Assembly (NCBI GenBank): GCA_038373885.1 | Contig: JAWZYV010013003.1 | Coordinates: forward strand, 1-64,000 | Reading direction: 5' to 3' | DNA: 64,000 nt | From: Cheiracanthium punctorium | Lineage: Eukaryota > Arthropoda > Arachnida > Araneae > Cheiracanthiidae | In this document: positions 10,632-20,155 of the stretch, piece after piece | How positions within the stretch are numbered: position 1 is the stretch's first letter | How the letters are laid out: every line of letters begins with the position of its first letter | The notes under the pieces: model-generated | Databases searched by the model: none | Told to the model about the DNA's origin: nothing | The model's input: only the letters and a program-made list of their open reading frames with translations | Position numbers and translations under genes: made by a program

Positions 10632-11827
10632 CATTAGAAAAAGAATATTTTAAGCCCCCTCCCCCTTTTTTTTTTCATTTGTCGCGAGTTTCTAACAATG
10701 CAGTTTCATGGCAGGGGCTACGAGGAGAGTTTTGAGCCCTACCGCCTTCTAACAGCCTCCCCCCCGAAGAAAACCGATAATGTAGGAAACGAACATTTTT
10801 CATTATTTTGCAATTCGCTTAGGTCAAATTAGCTTTCCATTTTTTAATTTTTACTAGATCCAATCTTTGGCTTCCCCCCTGAAAAATATCTGAATCCGCA
10901 AGTGAGTGGCTAACAATAATATGCTGCTGCCATCTAGCAAGCAAATATACACATGAAAACTAAGCTCTAATAAATCATCAAATTAATTTTTTATTGCCTT
11001 CCTATGCAGAATTTTTTTTAAACATGCTAAAGAGAAGAAAATAAACTGAAAAGTTAACTCTAACTGTTTGAGTTTGGAATTGTTTCGCAAACAAATCTCT
11101 GATTGGTTTATTTAATCTAATTATCTTTAATTGATTTATTTAATCTAATTAAGATACTTATATTAGTTACTAAAAATATTTAGCGCACGTTTTTATTGAA
11201 AAAATAAAAAAGAATTTCTTTTGAAAAAAATTTCTGCTGACTACTTATTTAAAGGAATAACAGTATCGGATTAAAAAAATATTTTTTGGCGAGTCTAACT
11301 TTTAATTTCTTTCTTGATTGCTTTCTTTTTTTTTTTTTTTTTTCTTAATGCTGAAAGCACTGTAATATTTTTCAGAGGGGCTAATTTGTACTTTTAAAAA
11401 AGCTCATTAAACTTATTCGAAATTTATACTATATTAAAATTTAAATTTTAAAACTATGTTTGTACAATTCCTTATGTATTAGCATGCAGTTTCATAAATA
11501 AGAAAACAAGCGATATTTTTTAGCATTTTTCCCCTTGGCTATCCAATGTTTAACCTCTCCAGTAGAGCAACTTCATGTGCGTAAAATAATTGAATATTTT
11601 GCAATTATTTTCTACACTCAATCATAGATGGCAGCACCATAAAAGATATACACTGTTTTTCTAGAGTAACGGTGTGAGAGTGAAAGGAAATGGCAACAGA
11701 GGGCATTGCTTGTCAGATTTCTAAATCAAAGAGGACTAAGCTTATTTCATAGAGGTTTGAGTTTGTTTTGAATATGGCAAATCTACACTACGGGCATCTG
11801 TTTACGGAGGGGGGTGCCTTAGGAATT
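10632..11827. other. no gene; C-rich fragments and T-run
   Basis: It contains a possible solo right end, ctgaatccgcaagtg (about 10890), in a C-rich context (10640-10880) and a long T-run at about 11327-11343. Otherwise AT-rich and unrecognised. Confidence 0.45.
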
Positions 11828-11932
11828 TTTAAAAGTGTTCTACCCGAAAGCGGTAGTCGTCACAGGACATTTGAAAAGATTTAAAAACAAACCCATACAT
11901 GTTAAACATTCGAAAAAATTAATAATGTGTCT
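11828..11932 (-). repeat. dispersed repeat family C
   Basis: It is the inverted counterpart of 28013-28110 and of the split copy 17783-18055 (blocks gtgttctacc, cacaggac, gttaaacatt). The family is old and its type is unknown. Confidence 0.6.
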
Positions 11933-12007
11933 TCCCCCAATGCACTGTGGACTGACACTCACTGACTCGTGGACTGAGTGTTTTGTAACTATAAGTATCC
12001 ATTTTTA

Positions 12008-12085
12008 GAGACCATGGTGCTATTAGTTTATTACAATTTGTGTACCAAGACTAAAAACAGAGTTTTTTTTCTTCGATATACACCC
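12008..12085 (+). repeat. fragment of dispersed repeat family A
   Basis: gagaccatggtgctattag followed by tttattacaatttgtgtacc and the 'agactaaaaacagag' block matches the 3' part of the copies at 27142-27540 and 52425-52816. Confidence 0.7.
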
Positions 12086-12510
12086 TTTCGTCCCGGGACC
12101 TGTCGAACAAGTGCAAAAACGGGCTTTCAAGTTTAAGGATACTGAAAAGTTTTACAAATAAAATTGAAACGATAAGATGGATATTTCTTGCTGCGAATGT
12201 GAAATACTGTAATAAGCATTAGAGAGGAACACAAGTTGATCTTTTGAAGTGAAATTTCAATGAAACGCGATAAAACTGCTGAAATTCTTTGAATTTCTCA
12301 GTCTGAAATAAGATCTTTATTTATTTAATTATTTTTTAAATTAAATTGCTCGTATAAACTTAATGTTCATAAAACATCGTAAAGCAGTTTTAGAAGAAAC
12401 TTTAAAATTTTTTCAGTAGCTCTTCTACTGTCATTTTATTTTAAATCTTAAACCGAAGTCATGTACATTACGATTCATAAGTGATTACGAGTTTGAACAT
12501 TATAAAATTT

Positions 12511-12598
12511 ATAAAAGTAAAATGTATTAATAAAGTAAAATGTAATTAATATTTAAGTAAAATGTAATTAATATTAAAGTAAAATGTAATTAATATTC
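12511..12598 (+). repeat. short tandem repeat of about 25 bp, 3-4 units
   Basis: The unit aagtaaaatgtaattaatat recurs three times after a variant first unit. It is absent from the paralogous duplication at 19300-19380, so it arose after the duplication or was lost there. Confidence 0.8.
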
Positions 12599-12599
12599 A

Positions 12600-12935
12600 A
12601 ACTTCACGTTTAAAATGTAAAGTTCAACAATATAAAGAATGAATTTTTTTATAGTATTTAAACTTGATATTGAAATGATAAGTTTAATATTTCTTTTTTA
12701 CCAGGTAAACCAGGTATCCTTAAAACTTCATGTTGGAAAAGATAAAGTTTAATATTTACAAACATAAAGAATAGATTGTTTAGTATTACCAGGTAACCCA
12801 GGCATCCTTAATATTTAAACTTCGTATTGGGAAAGATAAAGTTTAATATTTACAAAATGAAGAATAAATGTTTGTTTAGTATTTTGAAATGTATATTGGA
12901 ATTTCTTTTATTACCAGGTAATCCTTAATATCGCT
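12600..12935 (+). repeat. tandem repeat of about 100 bp, 3 diverged units
   Basis: Three units each contain taaacttcatgttgg-like, gataaagtttaatattt and accaggtaa...atccttaata blocks (near 12655, 12722 and 12818). Together with 12511-12598 it accounts for the extra length of duplication copy 1. Confidence 0.7.
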
Positions 12936-14282
12936 TTCATTCTTCGTATTCTTCTTATTATTCACAGGGTAACTGAATAAGTATTAATCATTGTTTGTTT
13001 GATTTTTATCGGTTTGCGGGGGTTTGAAAAAAAAAAAAAATGTCCCAACAACTGTATTTTTGATGAAGAGCTCCTACATTTAGCTATTTAATTGAAAGAC
13101 TGTATTTTTAGACGCAAAACATTCTTAAATGCATTATGAAGTTCATAAATTTATTTTTCAAAGTTACATTTAGTAGAAATTTTTTTAGTCTGTCAATTTT
13201 GAATTTGAGTCTAAAAAACAATGTTTTTTCTTCGATGAAAATTCTCCAGTTCTTCAGGTTTGAAATTTACAGTAGTGCACATTATAGTTTCCGAGGAAAT
13301 ATTCTGAAAATTAGCATAGTCCTGTCGTTCTAAGTTTATTTCTTATCTGGAGTGAAAGTTAAAGCAGACTTCTCCGAAAAAGTGCCAAGTTTAATTTTTT
13401 TTTTAAAGTTAAGTAACTTTTCAAATTTGAAATTGGTTTTCAGTTCACAATATGGTTTCTGAGGAAACAGTCTAAAAATTATCATAGCTCTGGCATCGTA
13501 AGTTTATTTCTTTAGCGAAAGTTCATCAAAAGGTGTCAAGTTTAAAAGTTATTTTTTTTTAATTATTAAATGGTTCTTCAAAATTTATTTCAATGGCAGT
13601 TCTCAATCTAGTTTCTGTGGAAGCATTCTGAAAATTCTTATGATTATGATATCGTAAGTTTATTTCTGAACGTGAGCAAAAAAAAAAAAAAAAGAAAAGA
13701 AATATTTCTCTGAAAAAGTGTTAAGTTTAATAATGTATATATTTTTTTTTAATTGAGTAACTTTTCAAATTTTATCTCAGTGTCAGTTCTCATTCAAGCT
13801 TTAGAGGATACATTACTAAAATTCTCATAGTTAAGTGATTATAAGTTTACTTCCTATCTTGAGCGAAAGTCAACCGAAATCCTCCGTTTTCAGGTAGAAT
13901 AGTGATCGGCTAAACGACCTCCCGAAAATGTTACCGCAATCGATAACCAAGTAACTGGTTCTGGCCAGTCGACCGCTAACCACCGACTTTTCCGAACAGC
14001 GAGGGGGGGGGGGGATTGATCTCTCGCGAAGATGCATAGTTAATTTTCGCTAGTGTTTAACATTATTGACAGACCTAATGCCGCACATAACTGTTTTTTT
14101 TTTTTTTTAACCCAATGATATTCTTTTGTACAGCTAAGCTTCCTTCGAGAGATAAAGAGTGTATGTTCTCCTGTTGTGTTTCCTTATGTAGTGACCTTCA
14201 TATCACAGATGTATATAAACATCTATGCGAGTATCCCTACGTTACACTGTAAGAATTCCCTGTAACTTTACCACACATATTG

Positions 14283-14535
14283 CTGTAAAATAATGCAGCA
14301 CTGTGTGCTGTAAATCCACTCAAAAATGACGTAATGGCATTGATAAGCCAATCACGAAGAACCTATGGCAATGGTTGTATGCCAACAGTCTGCATCACAA
14401 CGTGTTGGCGTTACATTTGGCCACACGTTGTGCTGTAAAATAATATAGCGCTGTGTGTTGTAAATTCACTGCACAACATGTGGATAAACGTAAACGACAA
14501 CATCACAACGTGTTGGCATTACGTTTACCCATTGT
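14283..14535 (+). repeat. tandem-like repeat, period about 110-150 bp
   Basis: ctgtaaaataatgcagc (14283) recurs as ctgtaaaataatatagc (about 14433), and catcacaacgtgttggc (14394) recurs at about 14500 with the same downstream gttac block. It is an imperfect duplicated unit, possibly inside a decayed MITE. Confidence 0.6.
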
Positions 14536-14875
14536 TCTATGTAATCATTTTTTCCAGCGTATATCGCACCTCGATATAGCGCATTTGGATATATCACGCT
14601 TTTCCCCCCTTGCTTTTAGAAAAACGTGCCAAAATGGAAACCAAATTTTCTCTTTAATTTTGTTGACTAACTCAGGTCGGGAATTCCAAAATTGGCGCAT
14701 TTGAATTGTGACACCTGGACGGAGTTTGGGCGTCACAGGCAATGAAGAGCGATGCAATAATTCATTTTCGCTCACTGATCTTTGCTGGAAAACGAGTCAT
14801 GTAAAAAAAAAATATATATCGATGCAGATGACTTTGAATAGCTTCTTTCGCAGGAAATGAAGTATGAAATATTTA

Positions 14876-15123
14876 CCGTTTTTACTCACGTAATGGAGCC
14901 CAGTGGTGTAGTGGTTAGCCCACCTGGCCGAGGCATATGCATCCGTACCCCAGAGCCCATGGGCGCGGCTGGGCAGCGCAGGCCTTGGCCCCGTGGAGGG
15001 GCTGTTGCGACAATGTATATATGACTTTTGATTCACGTAATAGTCGCACTCTTTTTGCCGATTTTTCGTGGTGAAAATCTAGGTGTGAGTACTATGTGGG
15101 GAAAATCTATTGCACAATACTGT
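14876..15123 (+). mobile_element. MITE family 1 (tttactcgcgtaatagtcgc), left part, split by a SINE
   Basis: The left terminus ccgtttttactcacgtaat is separated from its continuation agtcgcactctttttgcc by a 138-bp insert. The remainder (gtggtgaaaatctaggtg, ggggaaaatctattgc) follows the family consensus to about 15123, and then the right half is missing. The intact relative is 26444-26621. Confidence 0.8.
14895..15032 (+). mobile_element. tRNA-like SINE insertion with 9-bp target duplication
   Basis: A GC-rich 138-bp insert is flanked by tcacgtaat on both sides (14886-14894 and 15033-15041). The host MITE family shows that the pre-insertion site had one copy. Its head contains tggtgtagtggttagc, which fits a tRNA A box (TRGYNNANNGG); a B box is at best degenerate (catccgtacccc). 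There is no A-tail. The target duplication is solid, while the SINE label is an inference from the A-box-like head. Confidence 0.65.
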
Positions 15124-16439
15124 AACTCTAATATTCTAATTCCATAGTAAGAACTATCCCCTTCTTCACACTCTTCACTCCCACATTCTGAGAATTTCAA
15201 GAGGCAATATCAGCTGCTGTGGGTCATCGTGTTCTCGTAAACAAAGTAAAGATAGGCCTCTCTAGCGATGAGAATTCTCTTCTCTGAATGTTTTCTCAAA
15301 ATAAAGCGAAAACCCACTCGTTTCACTTTAGCAAGTCTTTTCACACTATTCGAAAAATGTGCTCGCGTAGAGAATTCATCCCTAACAAACGGATCTTAAA
15401 ATCATTAATTATATTTTTCGTATCGAAATAATGAGCGCTGATTTTAGATAAAATTATATCAGTATTTTATCTTTTCTTTTTATAATCAGGAAATAAGTTT
15501 TAAGCTTAGCTCTCTTCCTAATAAGTTCGCAGTGATTAGTCACTCGCACCCCTGAAGTCTCAATTGCCGAATCAGAAATCAACCACACCCTCATTAAGGA
15601 AATTCTGCAATTTAATAATAATGTAGTACACTACGTAACTTTCAGGAAATACAGTCAGCTTCATAGACACCCCATTCATTAGCTTATGCCTGAAAATTCT
15701 TATCTATCTTCTTTCCGCGTTGGATGGATTACGATTGAAATTGATTATAGAAAAGAGTTATCTATTTTGGAGTTACTAATTTGTTGACAACCGCAGTATA
15801 CTTCATTAGGTTTGTTAAAAACAGCTTTGCCATGCTGACATTAGCATAACAATCTTCGTGCAATTTTATCCTAATATATTTGTTTGAATGTACTGTATTA
15901 CTTTGAAAATCACATGGCACACATGCCATGTGACAGGATCTTTTTTTCCAATATACGCCTTCATTTCATTTTCAAAATGTAAAGACGTTTAAAATAAACA
16001 AATTATGAGGCTTGGTGGTGAATAAATATTTAGATAGGAACACAAAAATGCTGAACATTTGCGTATTGTATAAGCCGGATTCTCATTGTAGTCGGTAGAT
16101 TGGATACATTTCGAGTATCGTGTAAAACATGTACTGAAATCAAGAATGGTGAATAATGGTGAATACAGATCTCCTTGACTGAAAAGCAGTTTAATTACCA
16201 AAAAATAAAATTCATTATTGTTCCTTGCATCTGAATTCTATTAAAAGATTTAAAATTTTTAAAAATACTTTCAAAAATCGTAACGAAGATTATGCACTAT
16301 CAGACAACAGACATATTGAAATACATTCAGTATATAACGCGTTTTCATGAAGAGATATTCAGAGCATATGTGACATTTCTTTCTGTATTTTTGGGTTTGC
16401 TGGATTTGAACAAAAATTCGATTATGGATAGCTGTGATA
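15124..16439. other. no gene seen
   Basis: AT-rich intergenic sequence. One perfect hairpin, tcacatggca/tgccatgtga around caca, lies at about 15910-15933. The short ORFs are AT-biased and unrecognised. Confidence 0.5.
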
Positions 16440-16441
16440 TA

Positions 16442-17223
16442 CAGGGTGGTTATAATTAAACTGCAAGTGTTCAAGGGGTGCTGGAGTGAAAACTACCAGG
16501 AATATTTCAGTGAAACTTGGTATCTACGCGTTTCAGAACATGCGCAAGTCAAATATGCAATAAAAAAAATCGCCATTTTCACCCGATAGATGGCGCCATA
16601 TCGTGTTTCAATGCTTATGGACGTCATATATGCAAATTTTAAGCCCATCGAACAGTGTAAAAACAAGACCACATTGAGTAATGGTCATTCTTGACTCTGA
16701 ATATGAAGGAACGTGCATTGTTAGTGCAGATATTCTATCAGAATGGTAGCAATTATTCAGCGACTCTGAAAGAATACCGGCGTATGGAACAATTAAGAAG
16801 AGGTCCGATGAGTGTCAATGAGAATAAATAATGGTTTAATTGTTTTCCAAAGCGTCTTTATGAATTTTTTAATTTGGGATCTTAATTTACGTTAATTTTT
16901 GATTACATGTTGCTGTAAAAATTTAATTACTGAAGCGAATTGTATGGAATTTTGATAAACTGTAAATGATGTTTTATATTGTTTATATGCCTCTTAGACT
17001 GTCACTATGCACTGTCTATCGGTTTTGGAAGTTGTATAGGCCACCGGTGAGCTTCGAAATACGGTACAGCGCCATCTATCGGGTGAAAATGGTGATTTTT
17101 TTAATTGCATATTTAACTTGCGCATGCTCTGAAACGTGCAGATATCAAATTTCACTGGAATATTCTAGGTAGTTTTCTCTCCAGCACACCTTGAACACCT
17201 GCAGTTTAATTATGACCACCCTG
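16442..17223 (+). mobile_element. mariner-type element with ~170-bp TIRs, deletion derivative
   Basis: Ends are CAGGGTGGTTATAATTAAAC and its complement at CCACCCTG (17223), flanked by TA at 16440-16441 and 17224-17225. The inverted similarity extends about 170 bp (left 16442-16615, right 17050-17223), including the block cacccgatagatggcgc. TA duplication and TIRs place it in the Tc1/mariner (IS630) superfamily. Only a 42-codon transposase start remains (16703-16831), so it is an internally deleted, non-autonomous copy of 782 bp. Confidence 0.88.
16703..16831 (+). pseudogene. truncated mariner-type transposase, N-terminal HTH region
   Basis: A 42-codon ORF starts MKERALLVQIFYQNGSNY and continues ATLKEYRRMEQLRRGPMSV before a stop. 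The pattern ALLVxxFYQNxxNxxxxLxEYRRxxxLRxGPMS resembles the N-terminal helix-turn-helix (DUF4817-like) domain of some Tc1/mariner-superfamily transposases. The full enzyme would have a second DNA-binding subdomain and a DDE catalytic domain, which are gone. The ORF lies centrally between the long TIRs, as expected. Family match is from memory of the motif. Confidence 0.65.
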
Positions 17224-17444
17224 TATATTATTTTGAGTTCCTTTTATACACTATCTACCAATAACTAATTGAACACGTGTTATAAAAGAGTAAAGACGAT
17301 TTATTCATATCCAGTGATTGGTACAGCCTCCACCGTGCTTTCCACATTTATTTGGATGATGGATGGAGGTATTTTCATTCACTCTGCTTGGAGTAGACCT
17401 GTACGTTCTTTCACCGATTTTGGACGGTTGCAGCATCCCCTTAA

Positions 17445-17695
17445 AGCTGTTTCACTTGAAAATCATGCAACTTTTGAACAGCTTTTCAAAAAACTTAATC
17501 GAGCTAGACACTTCGAAAATTTTAGAATGCGTCTTTACAAGTTGCACTGAAAACTGGCATTGAGAATGAACCTATAAGAGTTACGAAACTGTCAGAAAAA
17601 ATTGCTATACATACGGAATTTCGAGATGTTTCCAAAAAAAAGCAGGTCAATCTTCAGCCCATTATTGAAGGCCATTTTTGTGCTTTTTTTTTTTT
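17445..17695 (+). repeat. dispersed repeat family B
   Basis: Blocks shared with 27755-28005 and, inverted, with 60575-60812 and 62695-62873: ttgaaaatcatgcaactttt, ctttacaagttgcactg, attgagaatgaacctataag and ggccatttttgtgct. A pure T-run follows (about 17685-17710). Two overlapping ORFs of 66-93 codons come from it and are not conserved as protein. Confidence 0.7.
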
Positions 17696-17782
17696 TTTTT
17701 TTTTTTTTTTAAGTTGCACGAAACATACAGACTTATTGTTAATGTCAGTCCATAGTGCACTAGTTGAAGGAGCATTATTAAT

Positions 17783-18055
17783 TTTTTCGAGTGTTTAACA
17801 TCATGGGTTTGCTTTTAAAGCTGTTAGTTCAAACCAGGGGCGTAGCCAGGAAAATTTTTCAAGGGGTGGGGGGGTGGTGGGAGGGAATATGAACTTATAT
17901 GAGTATAAATAGACGGAATTTCTGCACGGCATTAATCTGGTGACCACTAATCCAAAAATTTCAGGGGGGGGGATATATCCCGATATCTCCCCTCCTGGCT
18001 ACGCCCCTGGTTCAAATATCCTGTGACGAAGATAGCTCTTCAGGTAGAACACTCC
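17783..18055 (+). repeat. dispersed repeat family C, split by a hAT MITE
   Basis: gagtgtttaacatcatggg and ttaaagctgtt precede the MITE, and tcctgtgacgaag with ctcttcaggtagaacac follow it. The uninterrupted paralogue at 28013-28110 reads straight through the junction. Confidence 0.75.
17835..18009. mobile_element. hAT-like MITE, CAGGGGCGTAGCCAGGA termini
   Basis: A 175-bp element with near-perfect 17-bp TIRs: CAGGGGCGTAGCCAGGA left and TCCTGGCTACGCCCCTG right. It is flanked by gttcaaac (17827-17834) and gttcaaat (18010-18017), 7 of 8 identical. Same family as 4704-5153. The interior has G-runs and no ORF. Confidence 0.9.
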
Positions 18056-18835
18056 TATTTCGGCGATTCAACTCGTCCCAGAGGTTTTCTATAGGATTCA
18101 AGTCTGGACTCTGGGCAGGCCAGTCCAGTCGTTTCACCCCCATTGTCATCATACCAATCCATGGTGAATCTCGAAACATGACAAGAGGTGTTGTCATCCT
18201 AGAAGTAACAATGATCCAACCCTCTAAAATTGCTACAGCGTATAAAAAACACATAGTTACATAGAATAAATGGAGTAAGAGTCGGCGTTGAGCTTACAAC
18301 GAATTGAAATCAAGGGTCGCACTCCATATCACGAGAAACATTATAATTCCACTTCTACCAAAATTTACTGTAAGGCACAGTGCATTTTGGCACAATGCAA
18401 GGTGTTCTCCACGCATTCTCCGCACCCAGACTCTGCCATCCGACTGGCAGAGATTGAACACTCATTCAACACTCTAGAGAAGCTGTTTCCACTCCCCTAC
18501 GGACCAATTTCAACGTGTCATGCACTACCTCAACCGAGGAGTGCGGTTCGATTTTGTAATAAAAGGCTAGTTCCTTTTATTACAAAAGCCGCCCGTGGAA
18601 AACGAGCAAATGTGCTTCCTTGTGGATGGTATTTATCGAAACAACAGTGCCGCATGCATGTTGCAACTCCTGGAGTATGTGGACCATTGCTTTGTTGCGG
18701 TTTTTCCGAATTTCTTTGCACATCATTCGTCGGTGTCTACCTCTTAGTTTCGTGGGTCTGTTGGGTCGAAGCACATTCCGATAATCACCACTCGCTTTCC
18801 AGTTGTTAATCACAAATGCCACTGTCGATTTTGGA
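18012..18835 (-). pseudogene. decayed Tc1 transposase
   Basis: It reads from 18822 (N-terminal side) to 18012. The N-terminal fragment (18822-18580) contains NRPTKLRGRHRR, then EIRKNR and a VSINTIHKE...LVFHGR stretch. This matches the paired-type DNA-binding domain of Tc1 transposases, including the GRPxKL linker. The C-terminal fragment (18254-18012) contains DWPAQSPDLNPIENLWDEL, where the E of NPIE is the third residue of the DD34E catalytic triad. The middle, with the first two aspartates, is broken by frameshifts and stops. A whole Tc1 transposase is usually about 340 residues. No TIRs were recognised. It cannot encode an active enzyme. Confidence 0.92.
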
Positions 18836-18879
18836 GTGTTTACACGCTTAAAAAAAAGTAGGAACTAAAGGGAAAAGCT

Positions 18880-20155
18880 CTAAAAACGGGTGATTTGGGT
18901 GTTTAAGGATACATGTCGCGCCATCTTTATTCGTTTAATGGAAACAATTTCTAGTCATAATCTTTAAAAGATCTCTGAAAAATTTTAGAAATAAAATTCA
19001 CAACTCTAAAATTGAAACGATAAAATGGACTTTTCTTGCTGTAAAATATTGTAATAAGTACTAGCGAGGAGCGCAAGTCAATTTTTTGAAAAGAAATTTT
19101 TAAAAGAAATAAAACGCGATAAATCTGCTGAAATTCTTGGAATTTCAGTCTGAAATACGATCTTTATTTATTTATTTATTTTTGATTATATTGCTTGTAT
19201 AAACTTAATGTTCATATAAAGCATCGTAAAGTAGAAGAATAATTATAAATTTTTCAATAGCTCTTCTATTGTTTTTTTTTTCCTTTAAAAAAATTTTGAT
19301 AAGAACTCATATACATTAAAGACTCTAAGCGATTACGACTTTGAAAATTATAAAAATTATAAAAGCAAAATCTAGTACATTTTGGGTTCCAAAACATTCT
19401 TAAATGTATTATGAAGTGATCCAAATTTATTTTTCAAAGTTACGTTTGATAGAAAATTTTTTAGTGTGCCAATTTTTAATTTAAGCTGTAGAAACAATGT
19501 TTTTCTTTTTATGAAAACTGACTAGTTCTTCAGATTTGAAATTTGCAGCAGTCCACAGAAGAGTTTCCGAGGTTATATTCTGGAAAATGCCATAGTTCTA
19601 GCACTGTAACTTTGTTTCTTATCTGGAGTGGAAGTTAACCAAAAAGTGCACTTCTCAAAAAAAAAAAGTGCCAAGTTTAACAGTTTTTTTTTTTCAAAAA
19701 ATTAAGTAATGTTTCAAATTTGAAATTTGTTTCAGTCCGCAGTTTGGTTTCCGAGGAAACAATCTAAAAATGTTCACAATTCTCTTCCTCTGAAAAAGTT
19801 TCAAGTTTCACAATTCAAAAAAATAAAAATAAATAATTCTTCAAATTTTATTTGAATGTCAGTTCTCAATCTAGTTTCCATGGAAACATTCTGAAAATTC
19901 TCATAATTATGACATCGTAAGTTTATTTCCGAGCGTGAGCGAAAGTCAATAAATAAATACACAACTCGCTGAAAAAGAGTCACGTTTAAAAATTTTTAAA
20001 AAAGAAAAATTAAATAGCTTTGCAAATTTTATCTCAATGTTAGTTTTCATTCTAGTTTTAGAGGAAACATTTTGGAAATTCTCATAGTTATGTGATTATA
20101 AGTTCATTTCGAATACTGAACAAAAATCAACCGAACCCTTCGTTTTCAGGTATAG
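18880..20155 (+). repeat. segmental duplication, copy 2
   Basis: Paralogue of 12115-13915, about 6.8 kb downstream in the same orientation. Shared landmarks include attgaaacgataaaatgg, aacgcgataaa, the aaaacattcttaaatgtatt junction and the four decayed units (near 19405, 19660, 19800 and 19985). Copy 2 lacks the tandem insertions of copy 1. Numerous substitutions and indels indicate an old event. Confidence 0.75.

Larger units (their letters stand above)
12115..13915 (+). repeat. segmental duplication, copy 1
   Basis: It is collinear with 18880-20155 in direct orientation. Shared blocks run from gtttaaggatac and attgaaacgataa through aacgcgataaa and gctgaaattctt to aaaacattcttaaatg and the final gttttcaggta. 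This copy is about 570 bp longer in the middle because of local tandem arrays (12511-12935). From 13130 onward it consists of about four diverged units (starts near 13130, 13375, 13550, 13740), each with a variant of gtttccgaggaaa ... ctgaaaattctcatag ... cgtaagtttatttc. No coding potential. Confidence 0.75.

Noticed and set aside
14895..15032. Possible true tRNA gene in the SINE head
   Set aside because: Only an A-box-like head is present; acceptor, anticodon and T-arm stems do not form.
18288..18809. 173-codon plus-strand ORF, the longest in the window
   Set aside because: It lies antisense to recognisable Tc1 transposase fragments and has no family features of its own.
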